Notes under the pieces: generated by a model
The model's input: the letters and a program-made list of their open reading frames with translations, nothing else
What the model was told of the DNA's origin: nothing
Databases searched by the model: none
Shown here: positions 41,476 through 53,284 of the stretch, piece after piece
How positions within the stretch are numbered: position 1 is the first letter of the stretch
How the letters are laid out: the number at the start of each line of letters is the position of its first letter
Origin: Paramacrobiotus metropolitanus
Lineage: Eukaryota; Tardigrada; Eutardigrada; Parachela; Macrobiotidae
Direction: 5' to 3'
NCBI RefSeq assembly: GCF_019649055.1
Contig: NW_026570228.1
Span: 1,674,001-1,738,000, forward strand
Length of the DNA stretch: 64,000 nt
Translations under genes and position numbers: made by a program

Positions 41476-43384
41476 TTACAACGATGTAGAACTTGCGGGA
41501 TGATGTATAAGAAATATGGCATCAAGCAGTTTGTCACGGAATTCTCGAGATGGCGCCATCAGATGGTACTTTCCTTGTCCGTCGGTGCGAATCAGATTCA
41601 AGCGTCGTTTGGAGAAATGCAATCGATCACGGCGTTCTTCTGGTGGATATGTGTGCTTGCGCGATTGCGGCTTCTCCGTCATGATCTCGTTTATGTCAAC
41701 GCGGTGAGCTATCGGTTTTTTCTGCCATAATTGCTATTAAACAAATAAACAAATGCGAATGTTGCACCAACTGACCGTCTAGAAAAAAAAACTGTAAACC
41801 AAATTATAACAATATGCAGTTACAATATTATTGTACAACACTAACTATAGCCGCGTACTGTAATATTATATACGCAAGCAATCTCGTAAATATCGGTAAT
41901 ATTCAACATATTTAAATACGCATATGTAACGGTATTGCTCGTTGACATAGCACTTAATTTAGTGCAAGGTAGGTTTAAACTCATTTGCTTGCTTAAACTG
42001 CTTATAAATAGTAAAAATTTATATAATACGTGCAATTTGCATAATACTTTACCAACAAATTCTCGGCATAGGTAAAGGTGAACCGGTGATTTCGTTGGTC
42101 GACAGCAATATCCAGCGGGAACCACAGATGATATAGTTTAATCTGGAAGCCGGTGCGCATAACCATTTCCGGGAGGAAATCATTATGCTGATTGTCTAGT
42201 ACACCGGCTGCCCATTTGATGGCTTTGGCTCGATCCTCTTCATTCAGATCTTCATTGGTCCAGTAAGGTTCATTTTTCTCCACGGTTAACTCACTGGGCG
42301 GCAGATCCAGATGCGAGGCCGTTCCCAGATTGCTGATAAGCGAATCCGATGGTCGCTCGGCTGAGGAGCTGGGATAATGCGCGGAAACGGTCTGCGAGGG
42401 CAGCGGAGGAGGCGCAACTGAGGGCGGCTGCAGGGCCGGTTGGATGATGTGCTCGGGATTATCATGATGCTGTTTGCCGACGTAACCTATGTCATTAATG
42501 AAACGGTATTGATCTGCCTAGTACAACGATTCAAGTTTGCAAAAGGTCACACGATGTTTTCAGTGTATATATACGAGAATATGTTGCGGCGTTCTTATTA
42601 TATATTGCTGAAAGAAGATAATTTGATTAATTTTGAAGGATTCTGTTTCTAATGTGCCGTATATAAGGTGATGGATCGCAGGATATGACTAACGGTTCAA
42701 TGCGCAATATAACCAGTAGTAAATTTTATCTACTGATGGTGAACAGTGTTTCACCTTTTCTGATAAAGCATCGCCAAACGTCGCATGAAATTGTCATTCG
42801 TATACAATACTGTAGATGCCCAAAGTTTGCAGTAAACACTCGGCAGCGATGGTCAAAGATTGTTTTCCATATACTCATGTTATAATGACAACACTTTTAA
42901 GTAAAGTGTAAAATTATAATCTAGCTTCTAGCATAATACTCACAATACAATGCACTTAATTCCATCATGTAGAACATTTTTAGACCATGCATAATTTGCA
43001 CAGTATATCTGATATATCATATATACTGTGCAAATTATGCATGGTCTAAAAATGCTCTAAAGTGTAATATTCACCATGATGCAGCGGACTGGTATGAATA
43101 GCGTATTTGATGAGCGTAACAGGTTCATCGGTGTGACCTTTCCGCGGCGCATCACCAGGCGTATCACCGGAATGTGGCGCACTTGGTAGACGCTTCTCAT
43201 TCTCAGCTGTACTGGCATTACTGAATTCCAGGTGTTTAGCATTAATAACCTCTGCCGGTATGCTTATACGGTTAGCGTTATCGTTAAAATCGGATGTTTG
43301 CAGAGTGCTTAACGATTCCCCAATGCGATGTGTCCGCAGTGAATTACTTAATGGGCGTTGATGGGTGTCGACCGTGTCGTTCAT
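41476..43384 (-). CDS. Unrecognised 329-aa protein, 3 exons
   Basis: Exons, 5' to 3' on the minus strand: 43384-43075, 42486-42053, 41721-41476. Phases agree (1, then 0) and the CDS is 330 codons ending TAA. The N-terminal 170 residues are low-complexity, rich in Ser, Pro and Asn (ALQPPSVAPPPLPSQT). The C-terminal half looks like a compact domain: EKNEPYWTNEDLNEEDRAKA, then FLPEMVMRTGFQIKLYHLWF, FTFTYAENLL, and a basic tail region with KRRLNLIRTDGQGKYHLMAP. There is no signal peptide, transmembrane segment or motif I can name. An upstream in-frame ATG at 43462 would add 26 residues. Intron 1 contains a long near-perfect hairpin (42971-43057). Confidence 0.65.
42971..43057. repeat. Long near-perfect hairpin inside an intron
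   Basis: Left arm AGAACATTTTTAGACCATGC… and right arm …GCATGGTCTAAAAATGCTCT pair over about 37 bp with one mismatch, separated by a loop of about 12 nt (CTGATATATCAT). It sits in intron 1 of the minus-strand gene at 41476-43384. It could be a tiny MITE remnant or a microRNA-like hairpin; the near-perfect pairing favours a young palindromic insertion. Confidence 0.8.
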
Positions 43385-45316
43385 GTTGAGCAAATACGTA
43401 CAAAGCGAGTAAACGAGATGAAACAACCTTTCAATAAAATTCGATGGGCTGATGATAGTCAATCTGGCCGTATGGTTTTCAACATGTCAGTCCGGTACAA
43501 TGACGGCATTCGGATTTCGATGTGCTTTCTCTTTCAATCCCTTGCACAATGCACAGTACAGTACAAAAAATAACCTGACCAATTATTAACTAGTGTGCCG
43601 TTGATAATAATAAAGAGAGGGATTTACAACTTGCACTGAAAATTCATAGCACTATAAAGGAGCGGTTGCGTTTGTTGGATCAAGAGGTGCTGGGCTTTTA
43701 AGTTGATTCTAAATTACAAGCAAAGTGAAACTTCTGAAGCAGACGTGCAGACAGTGAGTGTATTGTACAATAATAGGTTACGCATAAAGGCTATTATGAC
43801 ACGATAATGCGGGATATGTGAAAGTGCAACTGGTAGCAAATGTATAAATCAGCTTATCGCTACCAACTTTGTGATTTGACTTGTTAAGTAAGTACAGTAC
43901 TTATACGCATTACCGTGCATACTTGTACGTGCTCTTAAATTGTGAGCGATTCTTCGTAATTATGGAAGTACAGTATTCTAATTTTTCTGATCAAGTACTT
44001 ACGCCTGCAATTAAATCTACCTGTATTCATCGTTTATTGTCATAATTTCGTGCCTATTTGCACATTCAGTGAGTACTGTAAATACATAGTTTTTATGGCG
44101 TATCACAAGCACTTGATGTAAAATTTAGTGAAACTGTATTTCGCATGCGTCGTTTCTACGGGAACAACGAGCAGCGAGCCGTCCTCTCCTGTCCCTTAAA
44201 GCTACTGTACTCGGGAGTTTCTTATTTTTAAGAACAAACTGAACTATCGTTTTATTAACAATGCAATTTACCGTAGGAAACCACAGTATATCGTAATCAT
44301 TAGTAGAAGTATTCTTAGTAAGAAACACGAAGGAAAAAATTATTCACTCTATACCATTACCCCCATCTGTTACAGTGTAACTTTTGACCTCTCATGTCAT
44401 GCTTAATTACTTGTTGTTAATTACGGTACCGTCAATCTCTTTACTACACAGTCATCTCTGGATACTTATTTTAAAGTAATGTACCTACATGCGAGACATA
44501 TTAACAGTGAAAATGTTGTTACGTAGACTACACTAATCAATATTTATGTAAATGCTTGGTAAAATGATGTACTTCTACTGTAAAATCCATACTTAATCGC
44601 GTCAGGCTGAAACTAAACAGATTATGAATAACGAACATACAGTCTGTATACAATATGTAAGTACAACAGTTATTACAAATTTGATCCTATGCAAGCAGTT
44701 ATTGCAAATTAGATCTTATGAATTTCCGGTACTGCGAAAAAAACGCTGCATAATGTAATGCTTATTCATTATTTGGGTCACATACTGTAATTTACAGCTG
44801 GTAATAATTATCAGAACAATACGTTAAGTATTATCGTACGCAAGGTTTTTTGTATGTAAATCTGTAATCACAATCGTACGCAAGAGGCACAGCCGCACAG
44901 GCAGTGCAGTACAGTGTAGCACCACAGTGCGCGTTTGGCCTTCAAAATTTAACCGTTTTCTGTTTTCAGTCTTCACTTTCATGAGCAAATCCTGCTAATC
45001 AGCCTAATCCATCAGCACTCCACGTCGCCATTAAGCCTCTTTTACCAGTTTTATTTTTTTATGATTTTATCCCTTATTTCATCCCAACGTGCTTTTGTGT
45101 CAGAGTGTAACTAAACAACCACAACACTTGTGCTGAATGAACGCTGTCTTCTTCAACAGAATCCTGTCATTCTACGATCAGTTTGTTGGCCAGCTTTCCT
45201 GTGAGATGTGTGTAGTTCCTGGTGCAGCTGGTACTCACCGAAGCCAAAACGCTATCGTTTTGCTTCTGTCTTAAACTTTTAATATTATCATCTCTCTCCT
45301 CCCTTATCAATACAAC
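43385..45316. other. Intergenic gap, nothing supported
   Basis: This is a divergent gap between the minus-strand 329-aa gene and the plus-strand BET gene, so it should hold both promoters. It is AT-rich with many GTACAGTAC-like words. I found no open frame with splice support, no repeat with clear ends and no RNA gene. Confidence 0.5.
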
Positions 45317-47393
45317 ATGGACGCCAGCCATACCTCCATATCCCTGGACGGAGTGGAGCCCGATCAGTCCGTCGTGGCCGAGAATCAGGAATCTGACGTC
45401 AGCTTTTTCACCAGTCCGGCGGCCCCTACCAGTCAGCCGCCGCCACAACCACCACTCCGTACCCGTCGTTCCATCCGTCCACCAAAACGCGACCTCCCCG
45501 ATGATGCCGTGCAGCACAGCCGTAAGCCGCGCTTCAGCCGCTGCCTGCCGCAATCCCTCCGTCAGTGCCGCAGTGTCCTGCGGGAAATGAAGAGTCTGCG
45601 CTGTGTCCACCTGAGTTATCCGTTCCTGCGTCCGGTCGACGAGGTGGCCGATAATGCGCCCGACTATTATCGGGTGATTGAGCAGCCCATGTGTCTGGAC
45701 GAGATCGAGCACAAACTGAATACGCGTCAGTACCGGAATGCCCGGGAATTCGCCATGGATGTCCGGCTGATGTTCAATAACTGCTATCTGTATAACGGAC
45801 ACCAGTCGGAGATGGGACTGTGTGCCAAAAAACTGCAGGTTAGTTTATGCACAAAGCTTGACTGTGATCGTTATTCCGTTGCTTGTAAATTTTGCTTGCT
45901 TGATTTGTAAAATTGATTGCAGCATCGTCAGTACGCTAATAAATAATGTTTGTGATACCGTATGTTGATTTGTCCTGTGAAATGTGCTTCACGATTGCAT
46001 CATCATAATATTCATTTTATAACGCGCAGCTGCTTTAATGTTAAACCTTACGATTTATTGCTTCATTTAATCATTCCTAAAGTACAACCATAAATTGCTT
46101 TTACACACGATTCTTATACGTGTGTAAATACGTAATCATTGAAAACTGGGATGCAGAAATCGTGAATTTTGTAAACTGTAATCACCACTGGCTGTTGGAT
46201 GCATCGTGCAGGTGTGTTTGAGCATTACATTTGTTCAATGGAATTGATTTTTCTTTATCCTGTTGTCGTTGCTTTGCGTGGTGTTATGGTCACTTCGTTA
46301 GAGTTTGCGTCTGTGTTTTAATTTAGCAGTGTATCATTGTAGTAGCACTTGCGTCGTTCCTGGAAGGGAAGTCATGGCATGTCTGTGCGAGAGAAAATCG
46401 CTACTTGTTAAGATGTACTGCGCAAATACGAGCAGATTAGATTCAGCTCACTAGATTGTATTTCTTCATTTTGTAGGAGATATTCGAGACGAAATTCGAA
46501 CAGATTTCCCAGGATGAGCCGGACTATGTCGCCACCCTGACGAAGCGTCCCAAGCGCAGGGAGAAGAAAAAGTCGCCAAAAACTGCCCACCGCAAACCGG
46601 CACATCCTCAGCCGGTGGAAGAGTCGTCGACGGAATCGGAAGCATCGAACGATAGCAGTGGTGATTCAGAAGCCGAGCAGGAAGAATGGCAGGTCAAACC
46701 GGTCTCGATCCGAGAAGTGGAGGAGAAGATTGCGGAGGTGAGAATCCCCTGAGTTGTATATGATGTGGTGAAAGTGTAATAACGCACTTCAGTGCTAAAT
46801 GGAATACTTCTGATGACAGTTTACAGAATAGAATAGGTATGGTTTACTGAATTAAAGCCTCTGTAGCTGCGTAATTGCTAAACTAACTGAGTACGTTTTA
46901 CGGCATTTTGTTCCAGTGTAGCGTTGTTGAGGTTTGCAATTAGCACGACATTGTGTACTTAAAACACAAAACATTGTGTGTACGGTATTACTCTTTAATT
47001 ACACACTTCGCTTTACCAAACTTGCAGTTTTTAATAGGTGGCTATACTAACGAGGCTTGCAGGTATTATGATTTTATGTAATGTTAATTTTGAATATCTA
47101 CTTACGTTTTACAAAGTAAAAGCAGGAATTAATTTCGCAATTTAGGAGAAAGCGTTTACTGCACATACTGGCATTGCAAAAGTCTCGTTACAAATTCGTT
47201 CTTGTGCATGGGTTGTGCGGCGTGCGCAACGTATAAATGAAGTGATTGTGTCCATTTTGTAAACCTGAATTTGTTTGGTTTTGGACTTGTTTAGATTAAG
47301 CGTCATTTGGATATGTTGTCGGAGAAACAAAAGCAGCGGGAGCAGCAGCGAGTCGAAATGGCCATGGATGAAAGCGAAACGGATTCAGATTAG
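45317..47393 (+). CDS. Compact BET-type protein with a single bromodomain, 3 exons
   Basis: Exons: 45317-45838, 46477-46737, 47295-47393, joining to 294 codons (293 aa) ending TAG. Residues 48-62 (RTRRSIRPPKRDLPD) match the conserved segment that precedes bromodomain 2 in BRD2/3/4 and fs(1)h. Residues 77-190 form the bromodomain: LPQSLRQCRSVLREM, YPFLRPVD, PDYYRVIEQPMCLDEIEHKL, FAMDVRLMFNNCYLYN, with Asn160 at the acetyl-lysine position. A basic stretch (KRPKRREKKKSPK) and an acidic Ser-rich stretch follow, then a short helix (EEKIAEIKRHLDMLSEK). BET proteins read acetylated histones in the nucleus. Missing: bromodomain 1 and a recognisable ET domain. The WPF shelf reads YPF. No exon with a first bromodomain is visible upstream. 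Confidence 0.85.
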
Positions 47394-49082
47394 TTCCGCA
47401 ATCACTTGTCAGTGGATCCGATTATTTGCACTGGGCCCGTGATTGGACAGTAAAGTCACTGCGGTCATCATTTGCTGGGCTGTTGTTTTGTTTTTGTACT
47501 GAATGATGTAGGTACAAGGAATTGGGAATTGTTTTAATTTTTGATCATAGTGGAGACACTCGTATGTTGATTTGTACGTCTATCGTACAGTATGTACTAA
47601 TACTTATGGACAGGCTTACGTAATTTAGTTCACTTGTTTTCTTGACGATTCGTGGAGCGAATTTTCGACTTAACCAACCGGAAAATAACCGGAAAATTTA
47701 ACATTGAAATGGGAAAATTAATTCAGTTTGTTGTGATGACTACAGTCATAAGAGAAAATTGAATAAAACAGATATCACATCGATTTGGCGCAAGCTACAG
47801 TAACTTGTAGTGTAATTATGGATTTGAAGTCAAAAATCCGACGAAGAGCTTCTCTTCGCATTCTGCGATAATCAGGGGATTAATCGCCAACCAGACTATT
47901 TTACAAGTTTCCGGAAAGGTGTTTCTACTTTCCGTATTACCGCTCTCGTATAGGAGCGCATGTATTTACTAGTACTTACATACAGCAGACTCAAAGAAAT
48001 AAAATGACCTTAACGGTGTCCATACACAGTCGTCTTGATTTCTTATTTATACCGAACTTCTGCACAAACAAAAGCATAAACAAATAAAAGCACAAGCATG
48101 CAAAAGTACTTACCTACAGAGTATTAAGCATTTTATCGCAGATGGTCAAAATATCACTCATACTTGTCATTGTAAGTACGGTACTTCTGTTGTTGCATTT
48201 CGTTTCGGAGCATCCGGGTCGCCATAAGGAGTTCTTTTAAAGTCTTCTCTAGACAACTTCGTCTAGAGTAACCCTTTTGTGTTTTTCGATTTCTTCTTGG
48301 GAATTTTTGTGGATAAATAGTGAGCCCTGCCATTTCTGGTTCGAACCAGATTGGCAGGGACAAGTTGTTCATAGGAACTACAGATACACTCTCCAGTGTA
48401 CGAACTGCCTTCGGTTCTCGCAGCATCTTTTCGTGACTTTTATTCCTCTCATTATTCCTTACTTACCTTCATACTGCTCGAGTCATACGTCGGAACCCAT
48501 TCTTGCCTATCTAATGGAGTCGTCAGGACGCTGGAGCCTGTGCTGCGGGAGCGACTGCATGCGCTGTGAGGGGACATTCTGGGGCGTCTGAATGTTGTGC
48601 TTCGAGTGATCTGGGGCTTGCCCTTATAACGCTTCGCGTTTGGCCCTTTTAACCAGTGATCTCGTCAGCGCGGCAATCGGTAAACCCCTAAATCCTGCTT
48701 TTATGGTAAATGCGCCCGAAGAACGTGGATCTGTGCTGTGGAGCCTTGTTGACTTCTGGAACTCTCACTGCGCGTTGGATCGTTTCATTTCATTGTTCAT
48801 GTCGTTGGGGTATCGTGGAACGAACGTGGATCTCCCAGGCTCTGGATACGGATGGAGGAAGCGCGGATGTTTGCGGTCGGATTTTTCTGTTGTTACGCCC
48901 GAAGCAATCTGGGGGCTTGCCCTTACAACGCTCTGCGTTTGGCCCTTAACCAGCGAGCTCGTTGGTGTGGCACCTGTGGATTCTGGCTGCTTGTTTGTAG
49001 TTTTTTCTGTCGGTCTCTGTATTTGCTAGGTTCTCGAATGTCGTAAAATCATCTTAATCGTCAGTTGTTTTCGCTTATGTTG
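47394..49082. repeat. Repeat-containing gap with an imperfect 60-70 bp direct repeat
   Basis: About 48610-48680 and 48905-48975 share GGGCTTGCCCTTA, AACGCT, GCGTTTGGCCCTT and AACCAG, about 295 bp apart. GAACGTGGATCT also occurs twice between them (48721, 48819). GTTTGTAGTTTTTTCTGTCG at about 48992 recurs at about 50342 inside the neighbouring element. Open frames at 48154-49046 overlap these repeats and look like transposon debris. No domain is recognisable. Confidence 0.55.
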
Positions 49083-49090
49083 GTTTGAAC

Positions 49091-50447
49091 CAGACCTGGG
49101 CAGTTAATTTTAACTATTTAACTTAACGCGAGTTTTTTTCGAGTTAACGAGTTATAACTTAACTTTGAAGCTTAACTCGCCAGATGAAAACTTAACTCTA
49201 GCGCAACTCAAAAAATAATAGCGCAACTCGTTTAACGTAACTCTGGAGGTTTCAGTTGAAAGCAAAAATGAAATTAAAAATAGAAAATATCAGAAAAATG
49301 TTATTTTAACCGCGGATCGCATAAATTGCCATAATTACAAAAGTATCTGTACAAAATTTCGAGCAGACGTACACTACGACCGCCCAAGGCTTTGACTAGA
49401 TTAGGAAAAATGCACATGTGCATTTGACAGACCGGAGCGGCATTTCCTTTGAGTACAGTATACTACATTTTATATTACAAACTGTTTAAGTATTTTAATA
49501 CTATTTTTATATGTTGAATAATGAAATTTTATATTATTTTGCAAAACGACTTAGGAACATAAGCATAGACTTCCAGTTACTCGTTGGAAATGGCTTACGT
49601 GACAACCTTTCGTAACGACCTTTCGTAACGGACACAAATCAACGAAATATTGACATCTACCTTCGCTACGCTTCGGTCGATGAATATGCATCGGAGAGTC
49701 CATGCTGACAGTGAGTGTGATCGTTCAATTTGAGCTCAATTAACAGCGTGCAGAGAACGTAATTTTTTTGCGGAGCAAAATTTTGTCAACGAGAGGACAA
49801 ATCATGTTCCGCACCAAAATCACACGGGAACTGATCGTCTGTGCGCTACCTGCTACCTGTAATTGTTCGCCTGCCCATTTAGAAGCGTAATAATGCGGTC
49901 AACGCTGTCAAACAGCTACACTAACTACGGTAGCCATGTGAAGCGAAATCTTAGTAAAAGTTCAGGCGCGGAGCCCGGCGAGCGCTCGGCCAGGGTAAAA
50001 AGAGGAGGAATTTTGTCAGATAAGAACTTCTTATGTTTGATTTTTTCCAGTGAGAGCAGCAGGCAAAAAACACAAACACATTAAATACGTATATGTTTCA
50101 TTCTTTTGTTTCATTCTTATTCTTTCTTATGTTTTATTTATATTTTATCTTCCTCCCTCAAGAAAAATGTGTCTCGCTCTCTCCTCAGGAAAAACATGAA
50201 AAAGGAACATTAGAAAAAGCATGAATTTTAAAAATCAGTTTTAAGAAAAAAATTAATAATTGGTCTGTGTCTCAAATCTGGTAAAAGTGATATCGGTATG
50301 CATAAAAGACTACTTGAAGTTGATTGTGATCTGATTTGCTTGTTTGTAGTTTTTTCTGTCGGTCTCTTATTTGCTAGCGTAACTCGCGAGCTGCGATTAA
50401 CTCTTAACTCTAACTATGAGTCGAAATCTCATAACTGCCCAGGTCTG
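49091..50447. mobile_element. hAT-type non-autonomous DNA transposon with 8-bp target duplication
   Basis: The ends are 16-bp perfect inverted repeats, CAGACCTGGGCAGTTA at 49091-49106 and its reverse complement at 50432-50447. They are flanked on both sides by the same 8 bp, GTTTGAAC (49083-49090 and 50448-50455). An 8-bp duplication and CAG…TGGGCA termini are the hallmark of hAT elements. The 1357-bp body has no transposase frame. Both subterminal regions carry short ACTTAAC/AACTCG/GAGTTA motifs in both orientations. Another dispersed repeat (49402-49681) lies inside. Confidence 0.9.
49402..49681. repeat. Dispersed repeat, copy 1
   Basis: This matches 59608-59932 in the same orientation over its whole length. 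Both copies begin TAGGAAAAATGCAC with GTGCATTTG/GACAGACCGGAG, share ATTATTTTGCAAAA, ACAACCTTTCGTAACGACCT and AACGGACA, and end CCTTCGCTACGCT…CGGTCGA. There is no coding capacity. It is nested within the hAT element. Confidence 0.8.
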
Positions 50448-51230
50448 GTTTGAACATTTTCATGGTGTCTGATAAAACATCCTTGCAGTGAAAAAATAGT
50501 TACAGTCTCACATATGACTGCAGCTTTTAACTTTACGGTTTTGGACTTGTATCAAATTCGGTATGAATGTTACTTCCATGTTATATTCTTGTAGAAAACG
50601 GTTTATTTCAAAAATTATGAAGAAGATACACTGGTATAGGTGCAATTGACCTATACCACTATACAGTTCAGATTTACGGACCTTACTCACACGCATACCG
50701 TATCAGTCAGTTGTCCCCACGCCACAAAACTGAGCGAATTTGTCACTTTAGAGTCTAGTCTCAGGTGTTTTTTAGTCTTATCAGTCTGTGATTGTTTTCC
50801 AGTTTCCACAAAGCACGGATCCCATTTTTTTTATAACAGCACAGAAGAATTCTAAAGCGCGATACGGCCATTACAGATCGTAAAATGAAAGCGTGCTTTT
50901 CGCAGTACAGTATGGATGGTACGACCGTACGATCCTTTGAATTTGAGAAATTTTCAATAGCGCAAAAACAGTCGTAGGATTATCCACCACGATTTATCCT
51001 GCAGATTATTTCTTTTGAAAAGCTCTTCGATTTTACCGCTGAGAAATCGATCCAGAATGACCTCAACAGCGAAGTCGGAATCCTCTGAAAGCTCTTCAGG
51101 TAAAGTTACTGAACAGTGCAGTAATGAGTAAGTGTTCGAATTCACGCAACAGTTTTGTCGCTTCAAGGAGATCATAATTTCCGTTGGAGTACATTTCTGG
51201 ACATCTTAAGCGCTTATTTTTTAGAATAGC

Positions 51231-53284
51231 ATGGCTGTAGCAATTGTAGTCGGAAAACAGCGGCTGTTGGTTTATTTTACAGATGACGAATATCGCGTGA
51301 ATTTTTCTTACGGCAGTCCCTCTGTTGAGATGGTAAAAGGTGTTCTCCATCTGTATCACGATAAGTACGATGGTCTTTTGTTACTTGGCGTTCTTCTGAA
51401 ACCATTGCTCAGTAAATTTATTAAAATTAATTTACTAAAAATTGAAATTTAATATTGCTCGTGCTTTACGATAGTGAACGGACTTCCTTACAATCTGGCG
51501 AAACACGTCGTCGCAGTATACTGTTGTGCATGTTGTCTGTGCCAGCACGCTTGTCGACCAGAGATCTCTTGGCATTCACTGAAACTTTTTCGTAAGCCAC
51601 TCTGACACTGCCCTGATTTTTGTTAGATGTAAAATGAGCCTAATACAATGCTGTAAATATTTTGTGTGTATTTGCAGTCCGGAAATCGAGCGGGTGCGCA
51701 TTATGCGCTACAAGTCACCCAATCAGTACATGGTGCTGTTGCGTTTCAAAAACCAGGTACGGTGGGTTTTGTACGAAACTGGATGATTTTGTGATGATTT
51801 TGCCGACGTTGTGGTGTTTGCAGGAAGCTGCCGATAGGTTTTACGACCATTTTAATGGTGTTCGATTTGATTCTGACGAAGAAGAAACATGTCGTCTTGC
51901 TTATGTTGGAAAAGTGGATGTCGTCGAAGATATAGAGGCAAGTATTATGAAAAACTGTACTATCTTCAGATGTGACGGCGCGCATGTTTATAATCCATTT
52001 CCGAATTACCAGGGAAAAGGTTTCTGTATGCGCCCATTCCTGGGAACCACGGAACCACCTACGTGCACTATTTGCTTGGATAGAATGGTACATTACAGTT
52101 GGTTTTTGTTTGGATTAAGGTTTCTGTACAAATTTCGGTTAGTTTGCATTTATTACGTGCTTTGCTGATAAATTGATACGTCAGTGTCTGGTAATTTTAT
52201 CGGTTTCCCATATTATATGCCAAAATGCTGCGTTTGCGATATCACTGACTTATAAGTACAAATGCTACAAATGTGATGGTCTTTAGGATGGGACTACAGG
52301 AATTTTTACCATTCTTTGTAATCATTCGCTCCACTGTGCATGTCTGCAGCATTGGTGCGATACAAGTTGTCCGATCTGCCGGTATTTCCAGACGCCGCCG
52401 ACAACGGAAGAACAGACATGCGCTCAGTGCGGAGTGGTTTCTGACGTGAGGGGACTGATCGAGATATGAAATTGGTATTGTGTTTATGTTAAAAATTGAA
52501 AACGGTCTTTTAATTTTTACAGGATTTGTGGCTCTGTTTGATATGTGGTCATGTGGGATGTGGGCGTAATTCCGGGAAGCACGCATTAGTGTATGTGAAG
52601 CATTGCTCCGTTTTCCAGTAACACGTTCTGAGGTTGATGAAAACTTTTTGCTTTAATAGGCATTTTGAGGAAACTCAGCATCCGTATGTGTATAATATTA
52701 AAACGCAGAGAGTTTGGGATTACGTCGGAGATGATTACTTGCATCGGCTAATTCAACGTCATAGTGTCGACAAAATGGTGGAAATGATGGATAGATCAGG
52801 AAATATGGATCATGAAGCAACTGAATCTATGGCGCTCGAAGTATATTTGGTGCTGCTGCTTAAAGTTTTTCGTTTTTTTGTATAACAAACGATGGATTTA
52901 CTGTTTGTGCAGTACAGTTATCTCCTCAACGTCCAACTGGAATCGCAACGGCATTACTTCGAATCAGAATTACGGAAGCAAAAGGAAGTGATTGAGACAC
53001 AGAGACGGGAATTAGCCAGCCGAAAGAAAGAGCTTGATAATTTTGCAGCAGCCAGTGCGTTCGAGAAAAGGCGCCTCGAAAACCAAGTCAATCAACGTGA
53101 ACTAACGATTAACAATCTCAGGAAAGAGAAACTGGATTTGGAAGAGAGATGCGGACAGTATAAGGAAGAAAACGATCGTGTACTACGCAAAGCGGAACCT
53201 ACTCAAACTGGTCCGGAAGATTGTGCGGGTGTTACGGAAGAAAAGGAGGCGCTCGAGGAAAGGGTTAATCAGGCACGTAGTTAA
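51231..53284 (+). CDS. BRAP: BRAP (BRCA1-associated protein/IMP) RING and UBP-finger protein, 8 exons
   Basis: Exons: 51231-51364, 51475-51591, 51678-51756, 51824-52087, 52287-52445, 52523-52590, 52660-52840, 52913-53284, joining to 458 codons (457 aa; human BRAP is 592). The N-terminal BRAP2 RNA-recognition-like domain (SYGSPSVEMVKGVLHLYHDK, LLCMLSVPARLSTRDL, SPNQYMVLLRFKNQ) spans about residues 25-140. The RING finger begins CTICLDRM at about 191 (ILCNHSLHCACLQHWCDTSC follows). A UBP-type zinc finger (CAQCGVVSDDLWLCLICGHV, then RNSGKHALVHFEETQHP) spans about 240-290. A coiled coil (LEYSYLLNVQLESQRHYFES onward) fills the C-terminus. BRAP is a Ras-responsive E3 ligase that modulates MAPK signalling in the cytoplasm. 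The protein lacks the long N-terminal extension and part of the coiled coil of the vertebrate form. Confidence 0.93.

Noticed and set aside
45167-45802. 211-codon minus-strand open frame
   Set aside because: Antisense to BET exon 1, which has a clear bromodomain and splice sites on the plus strand.
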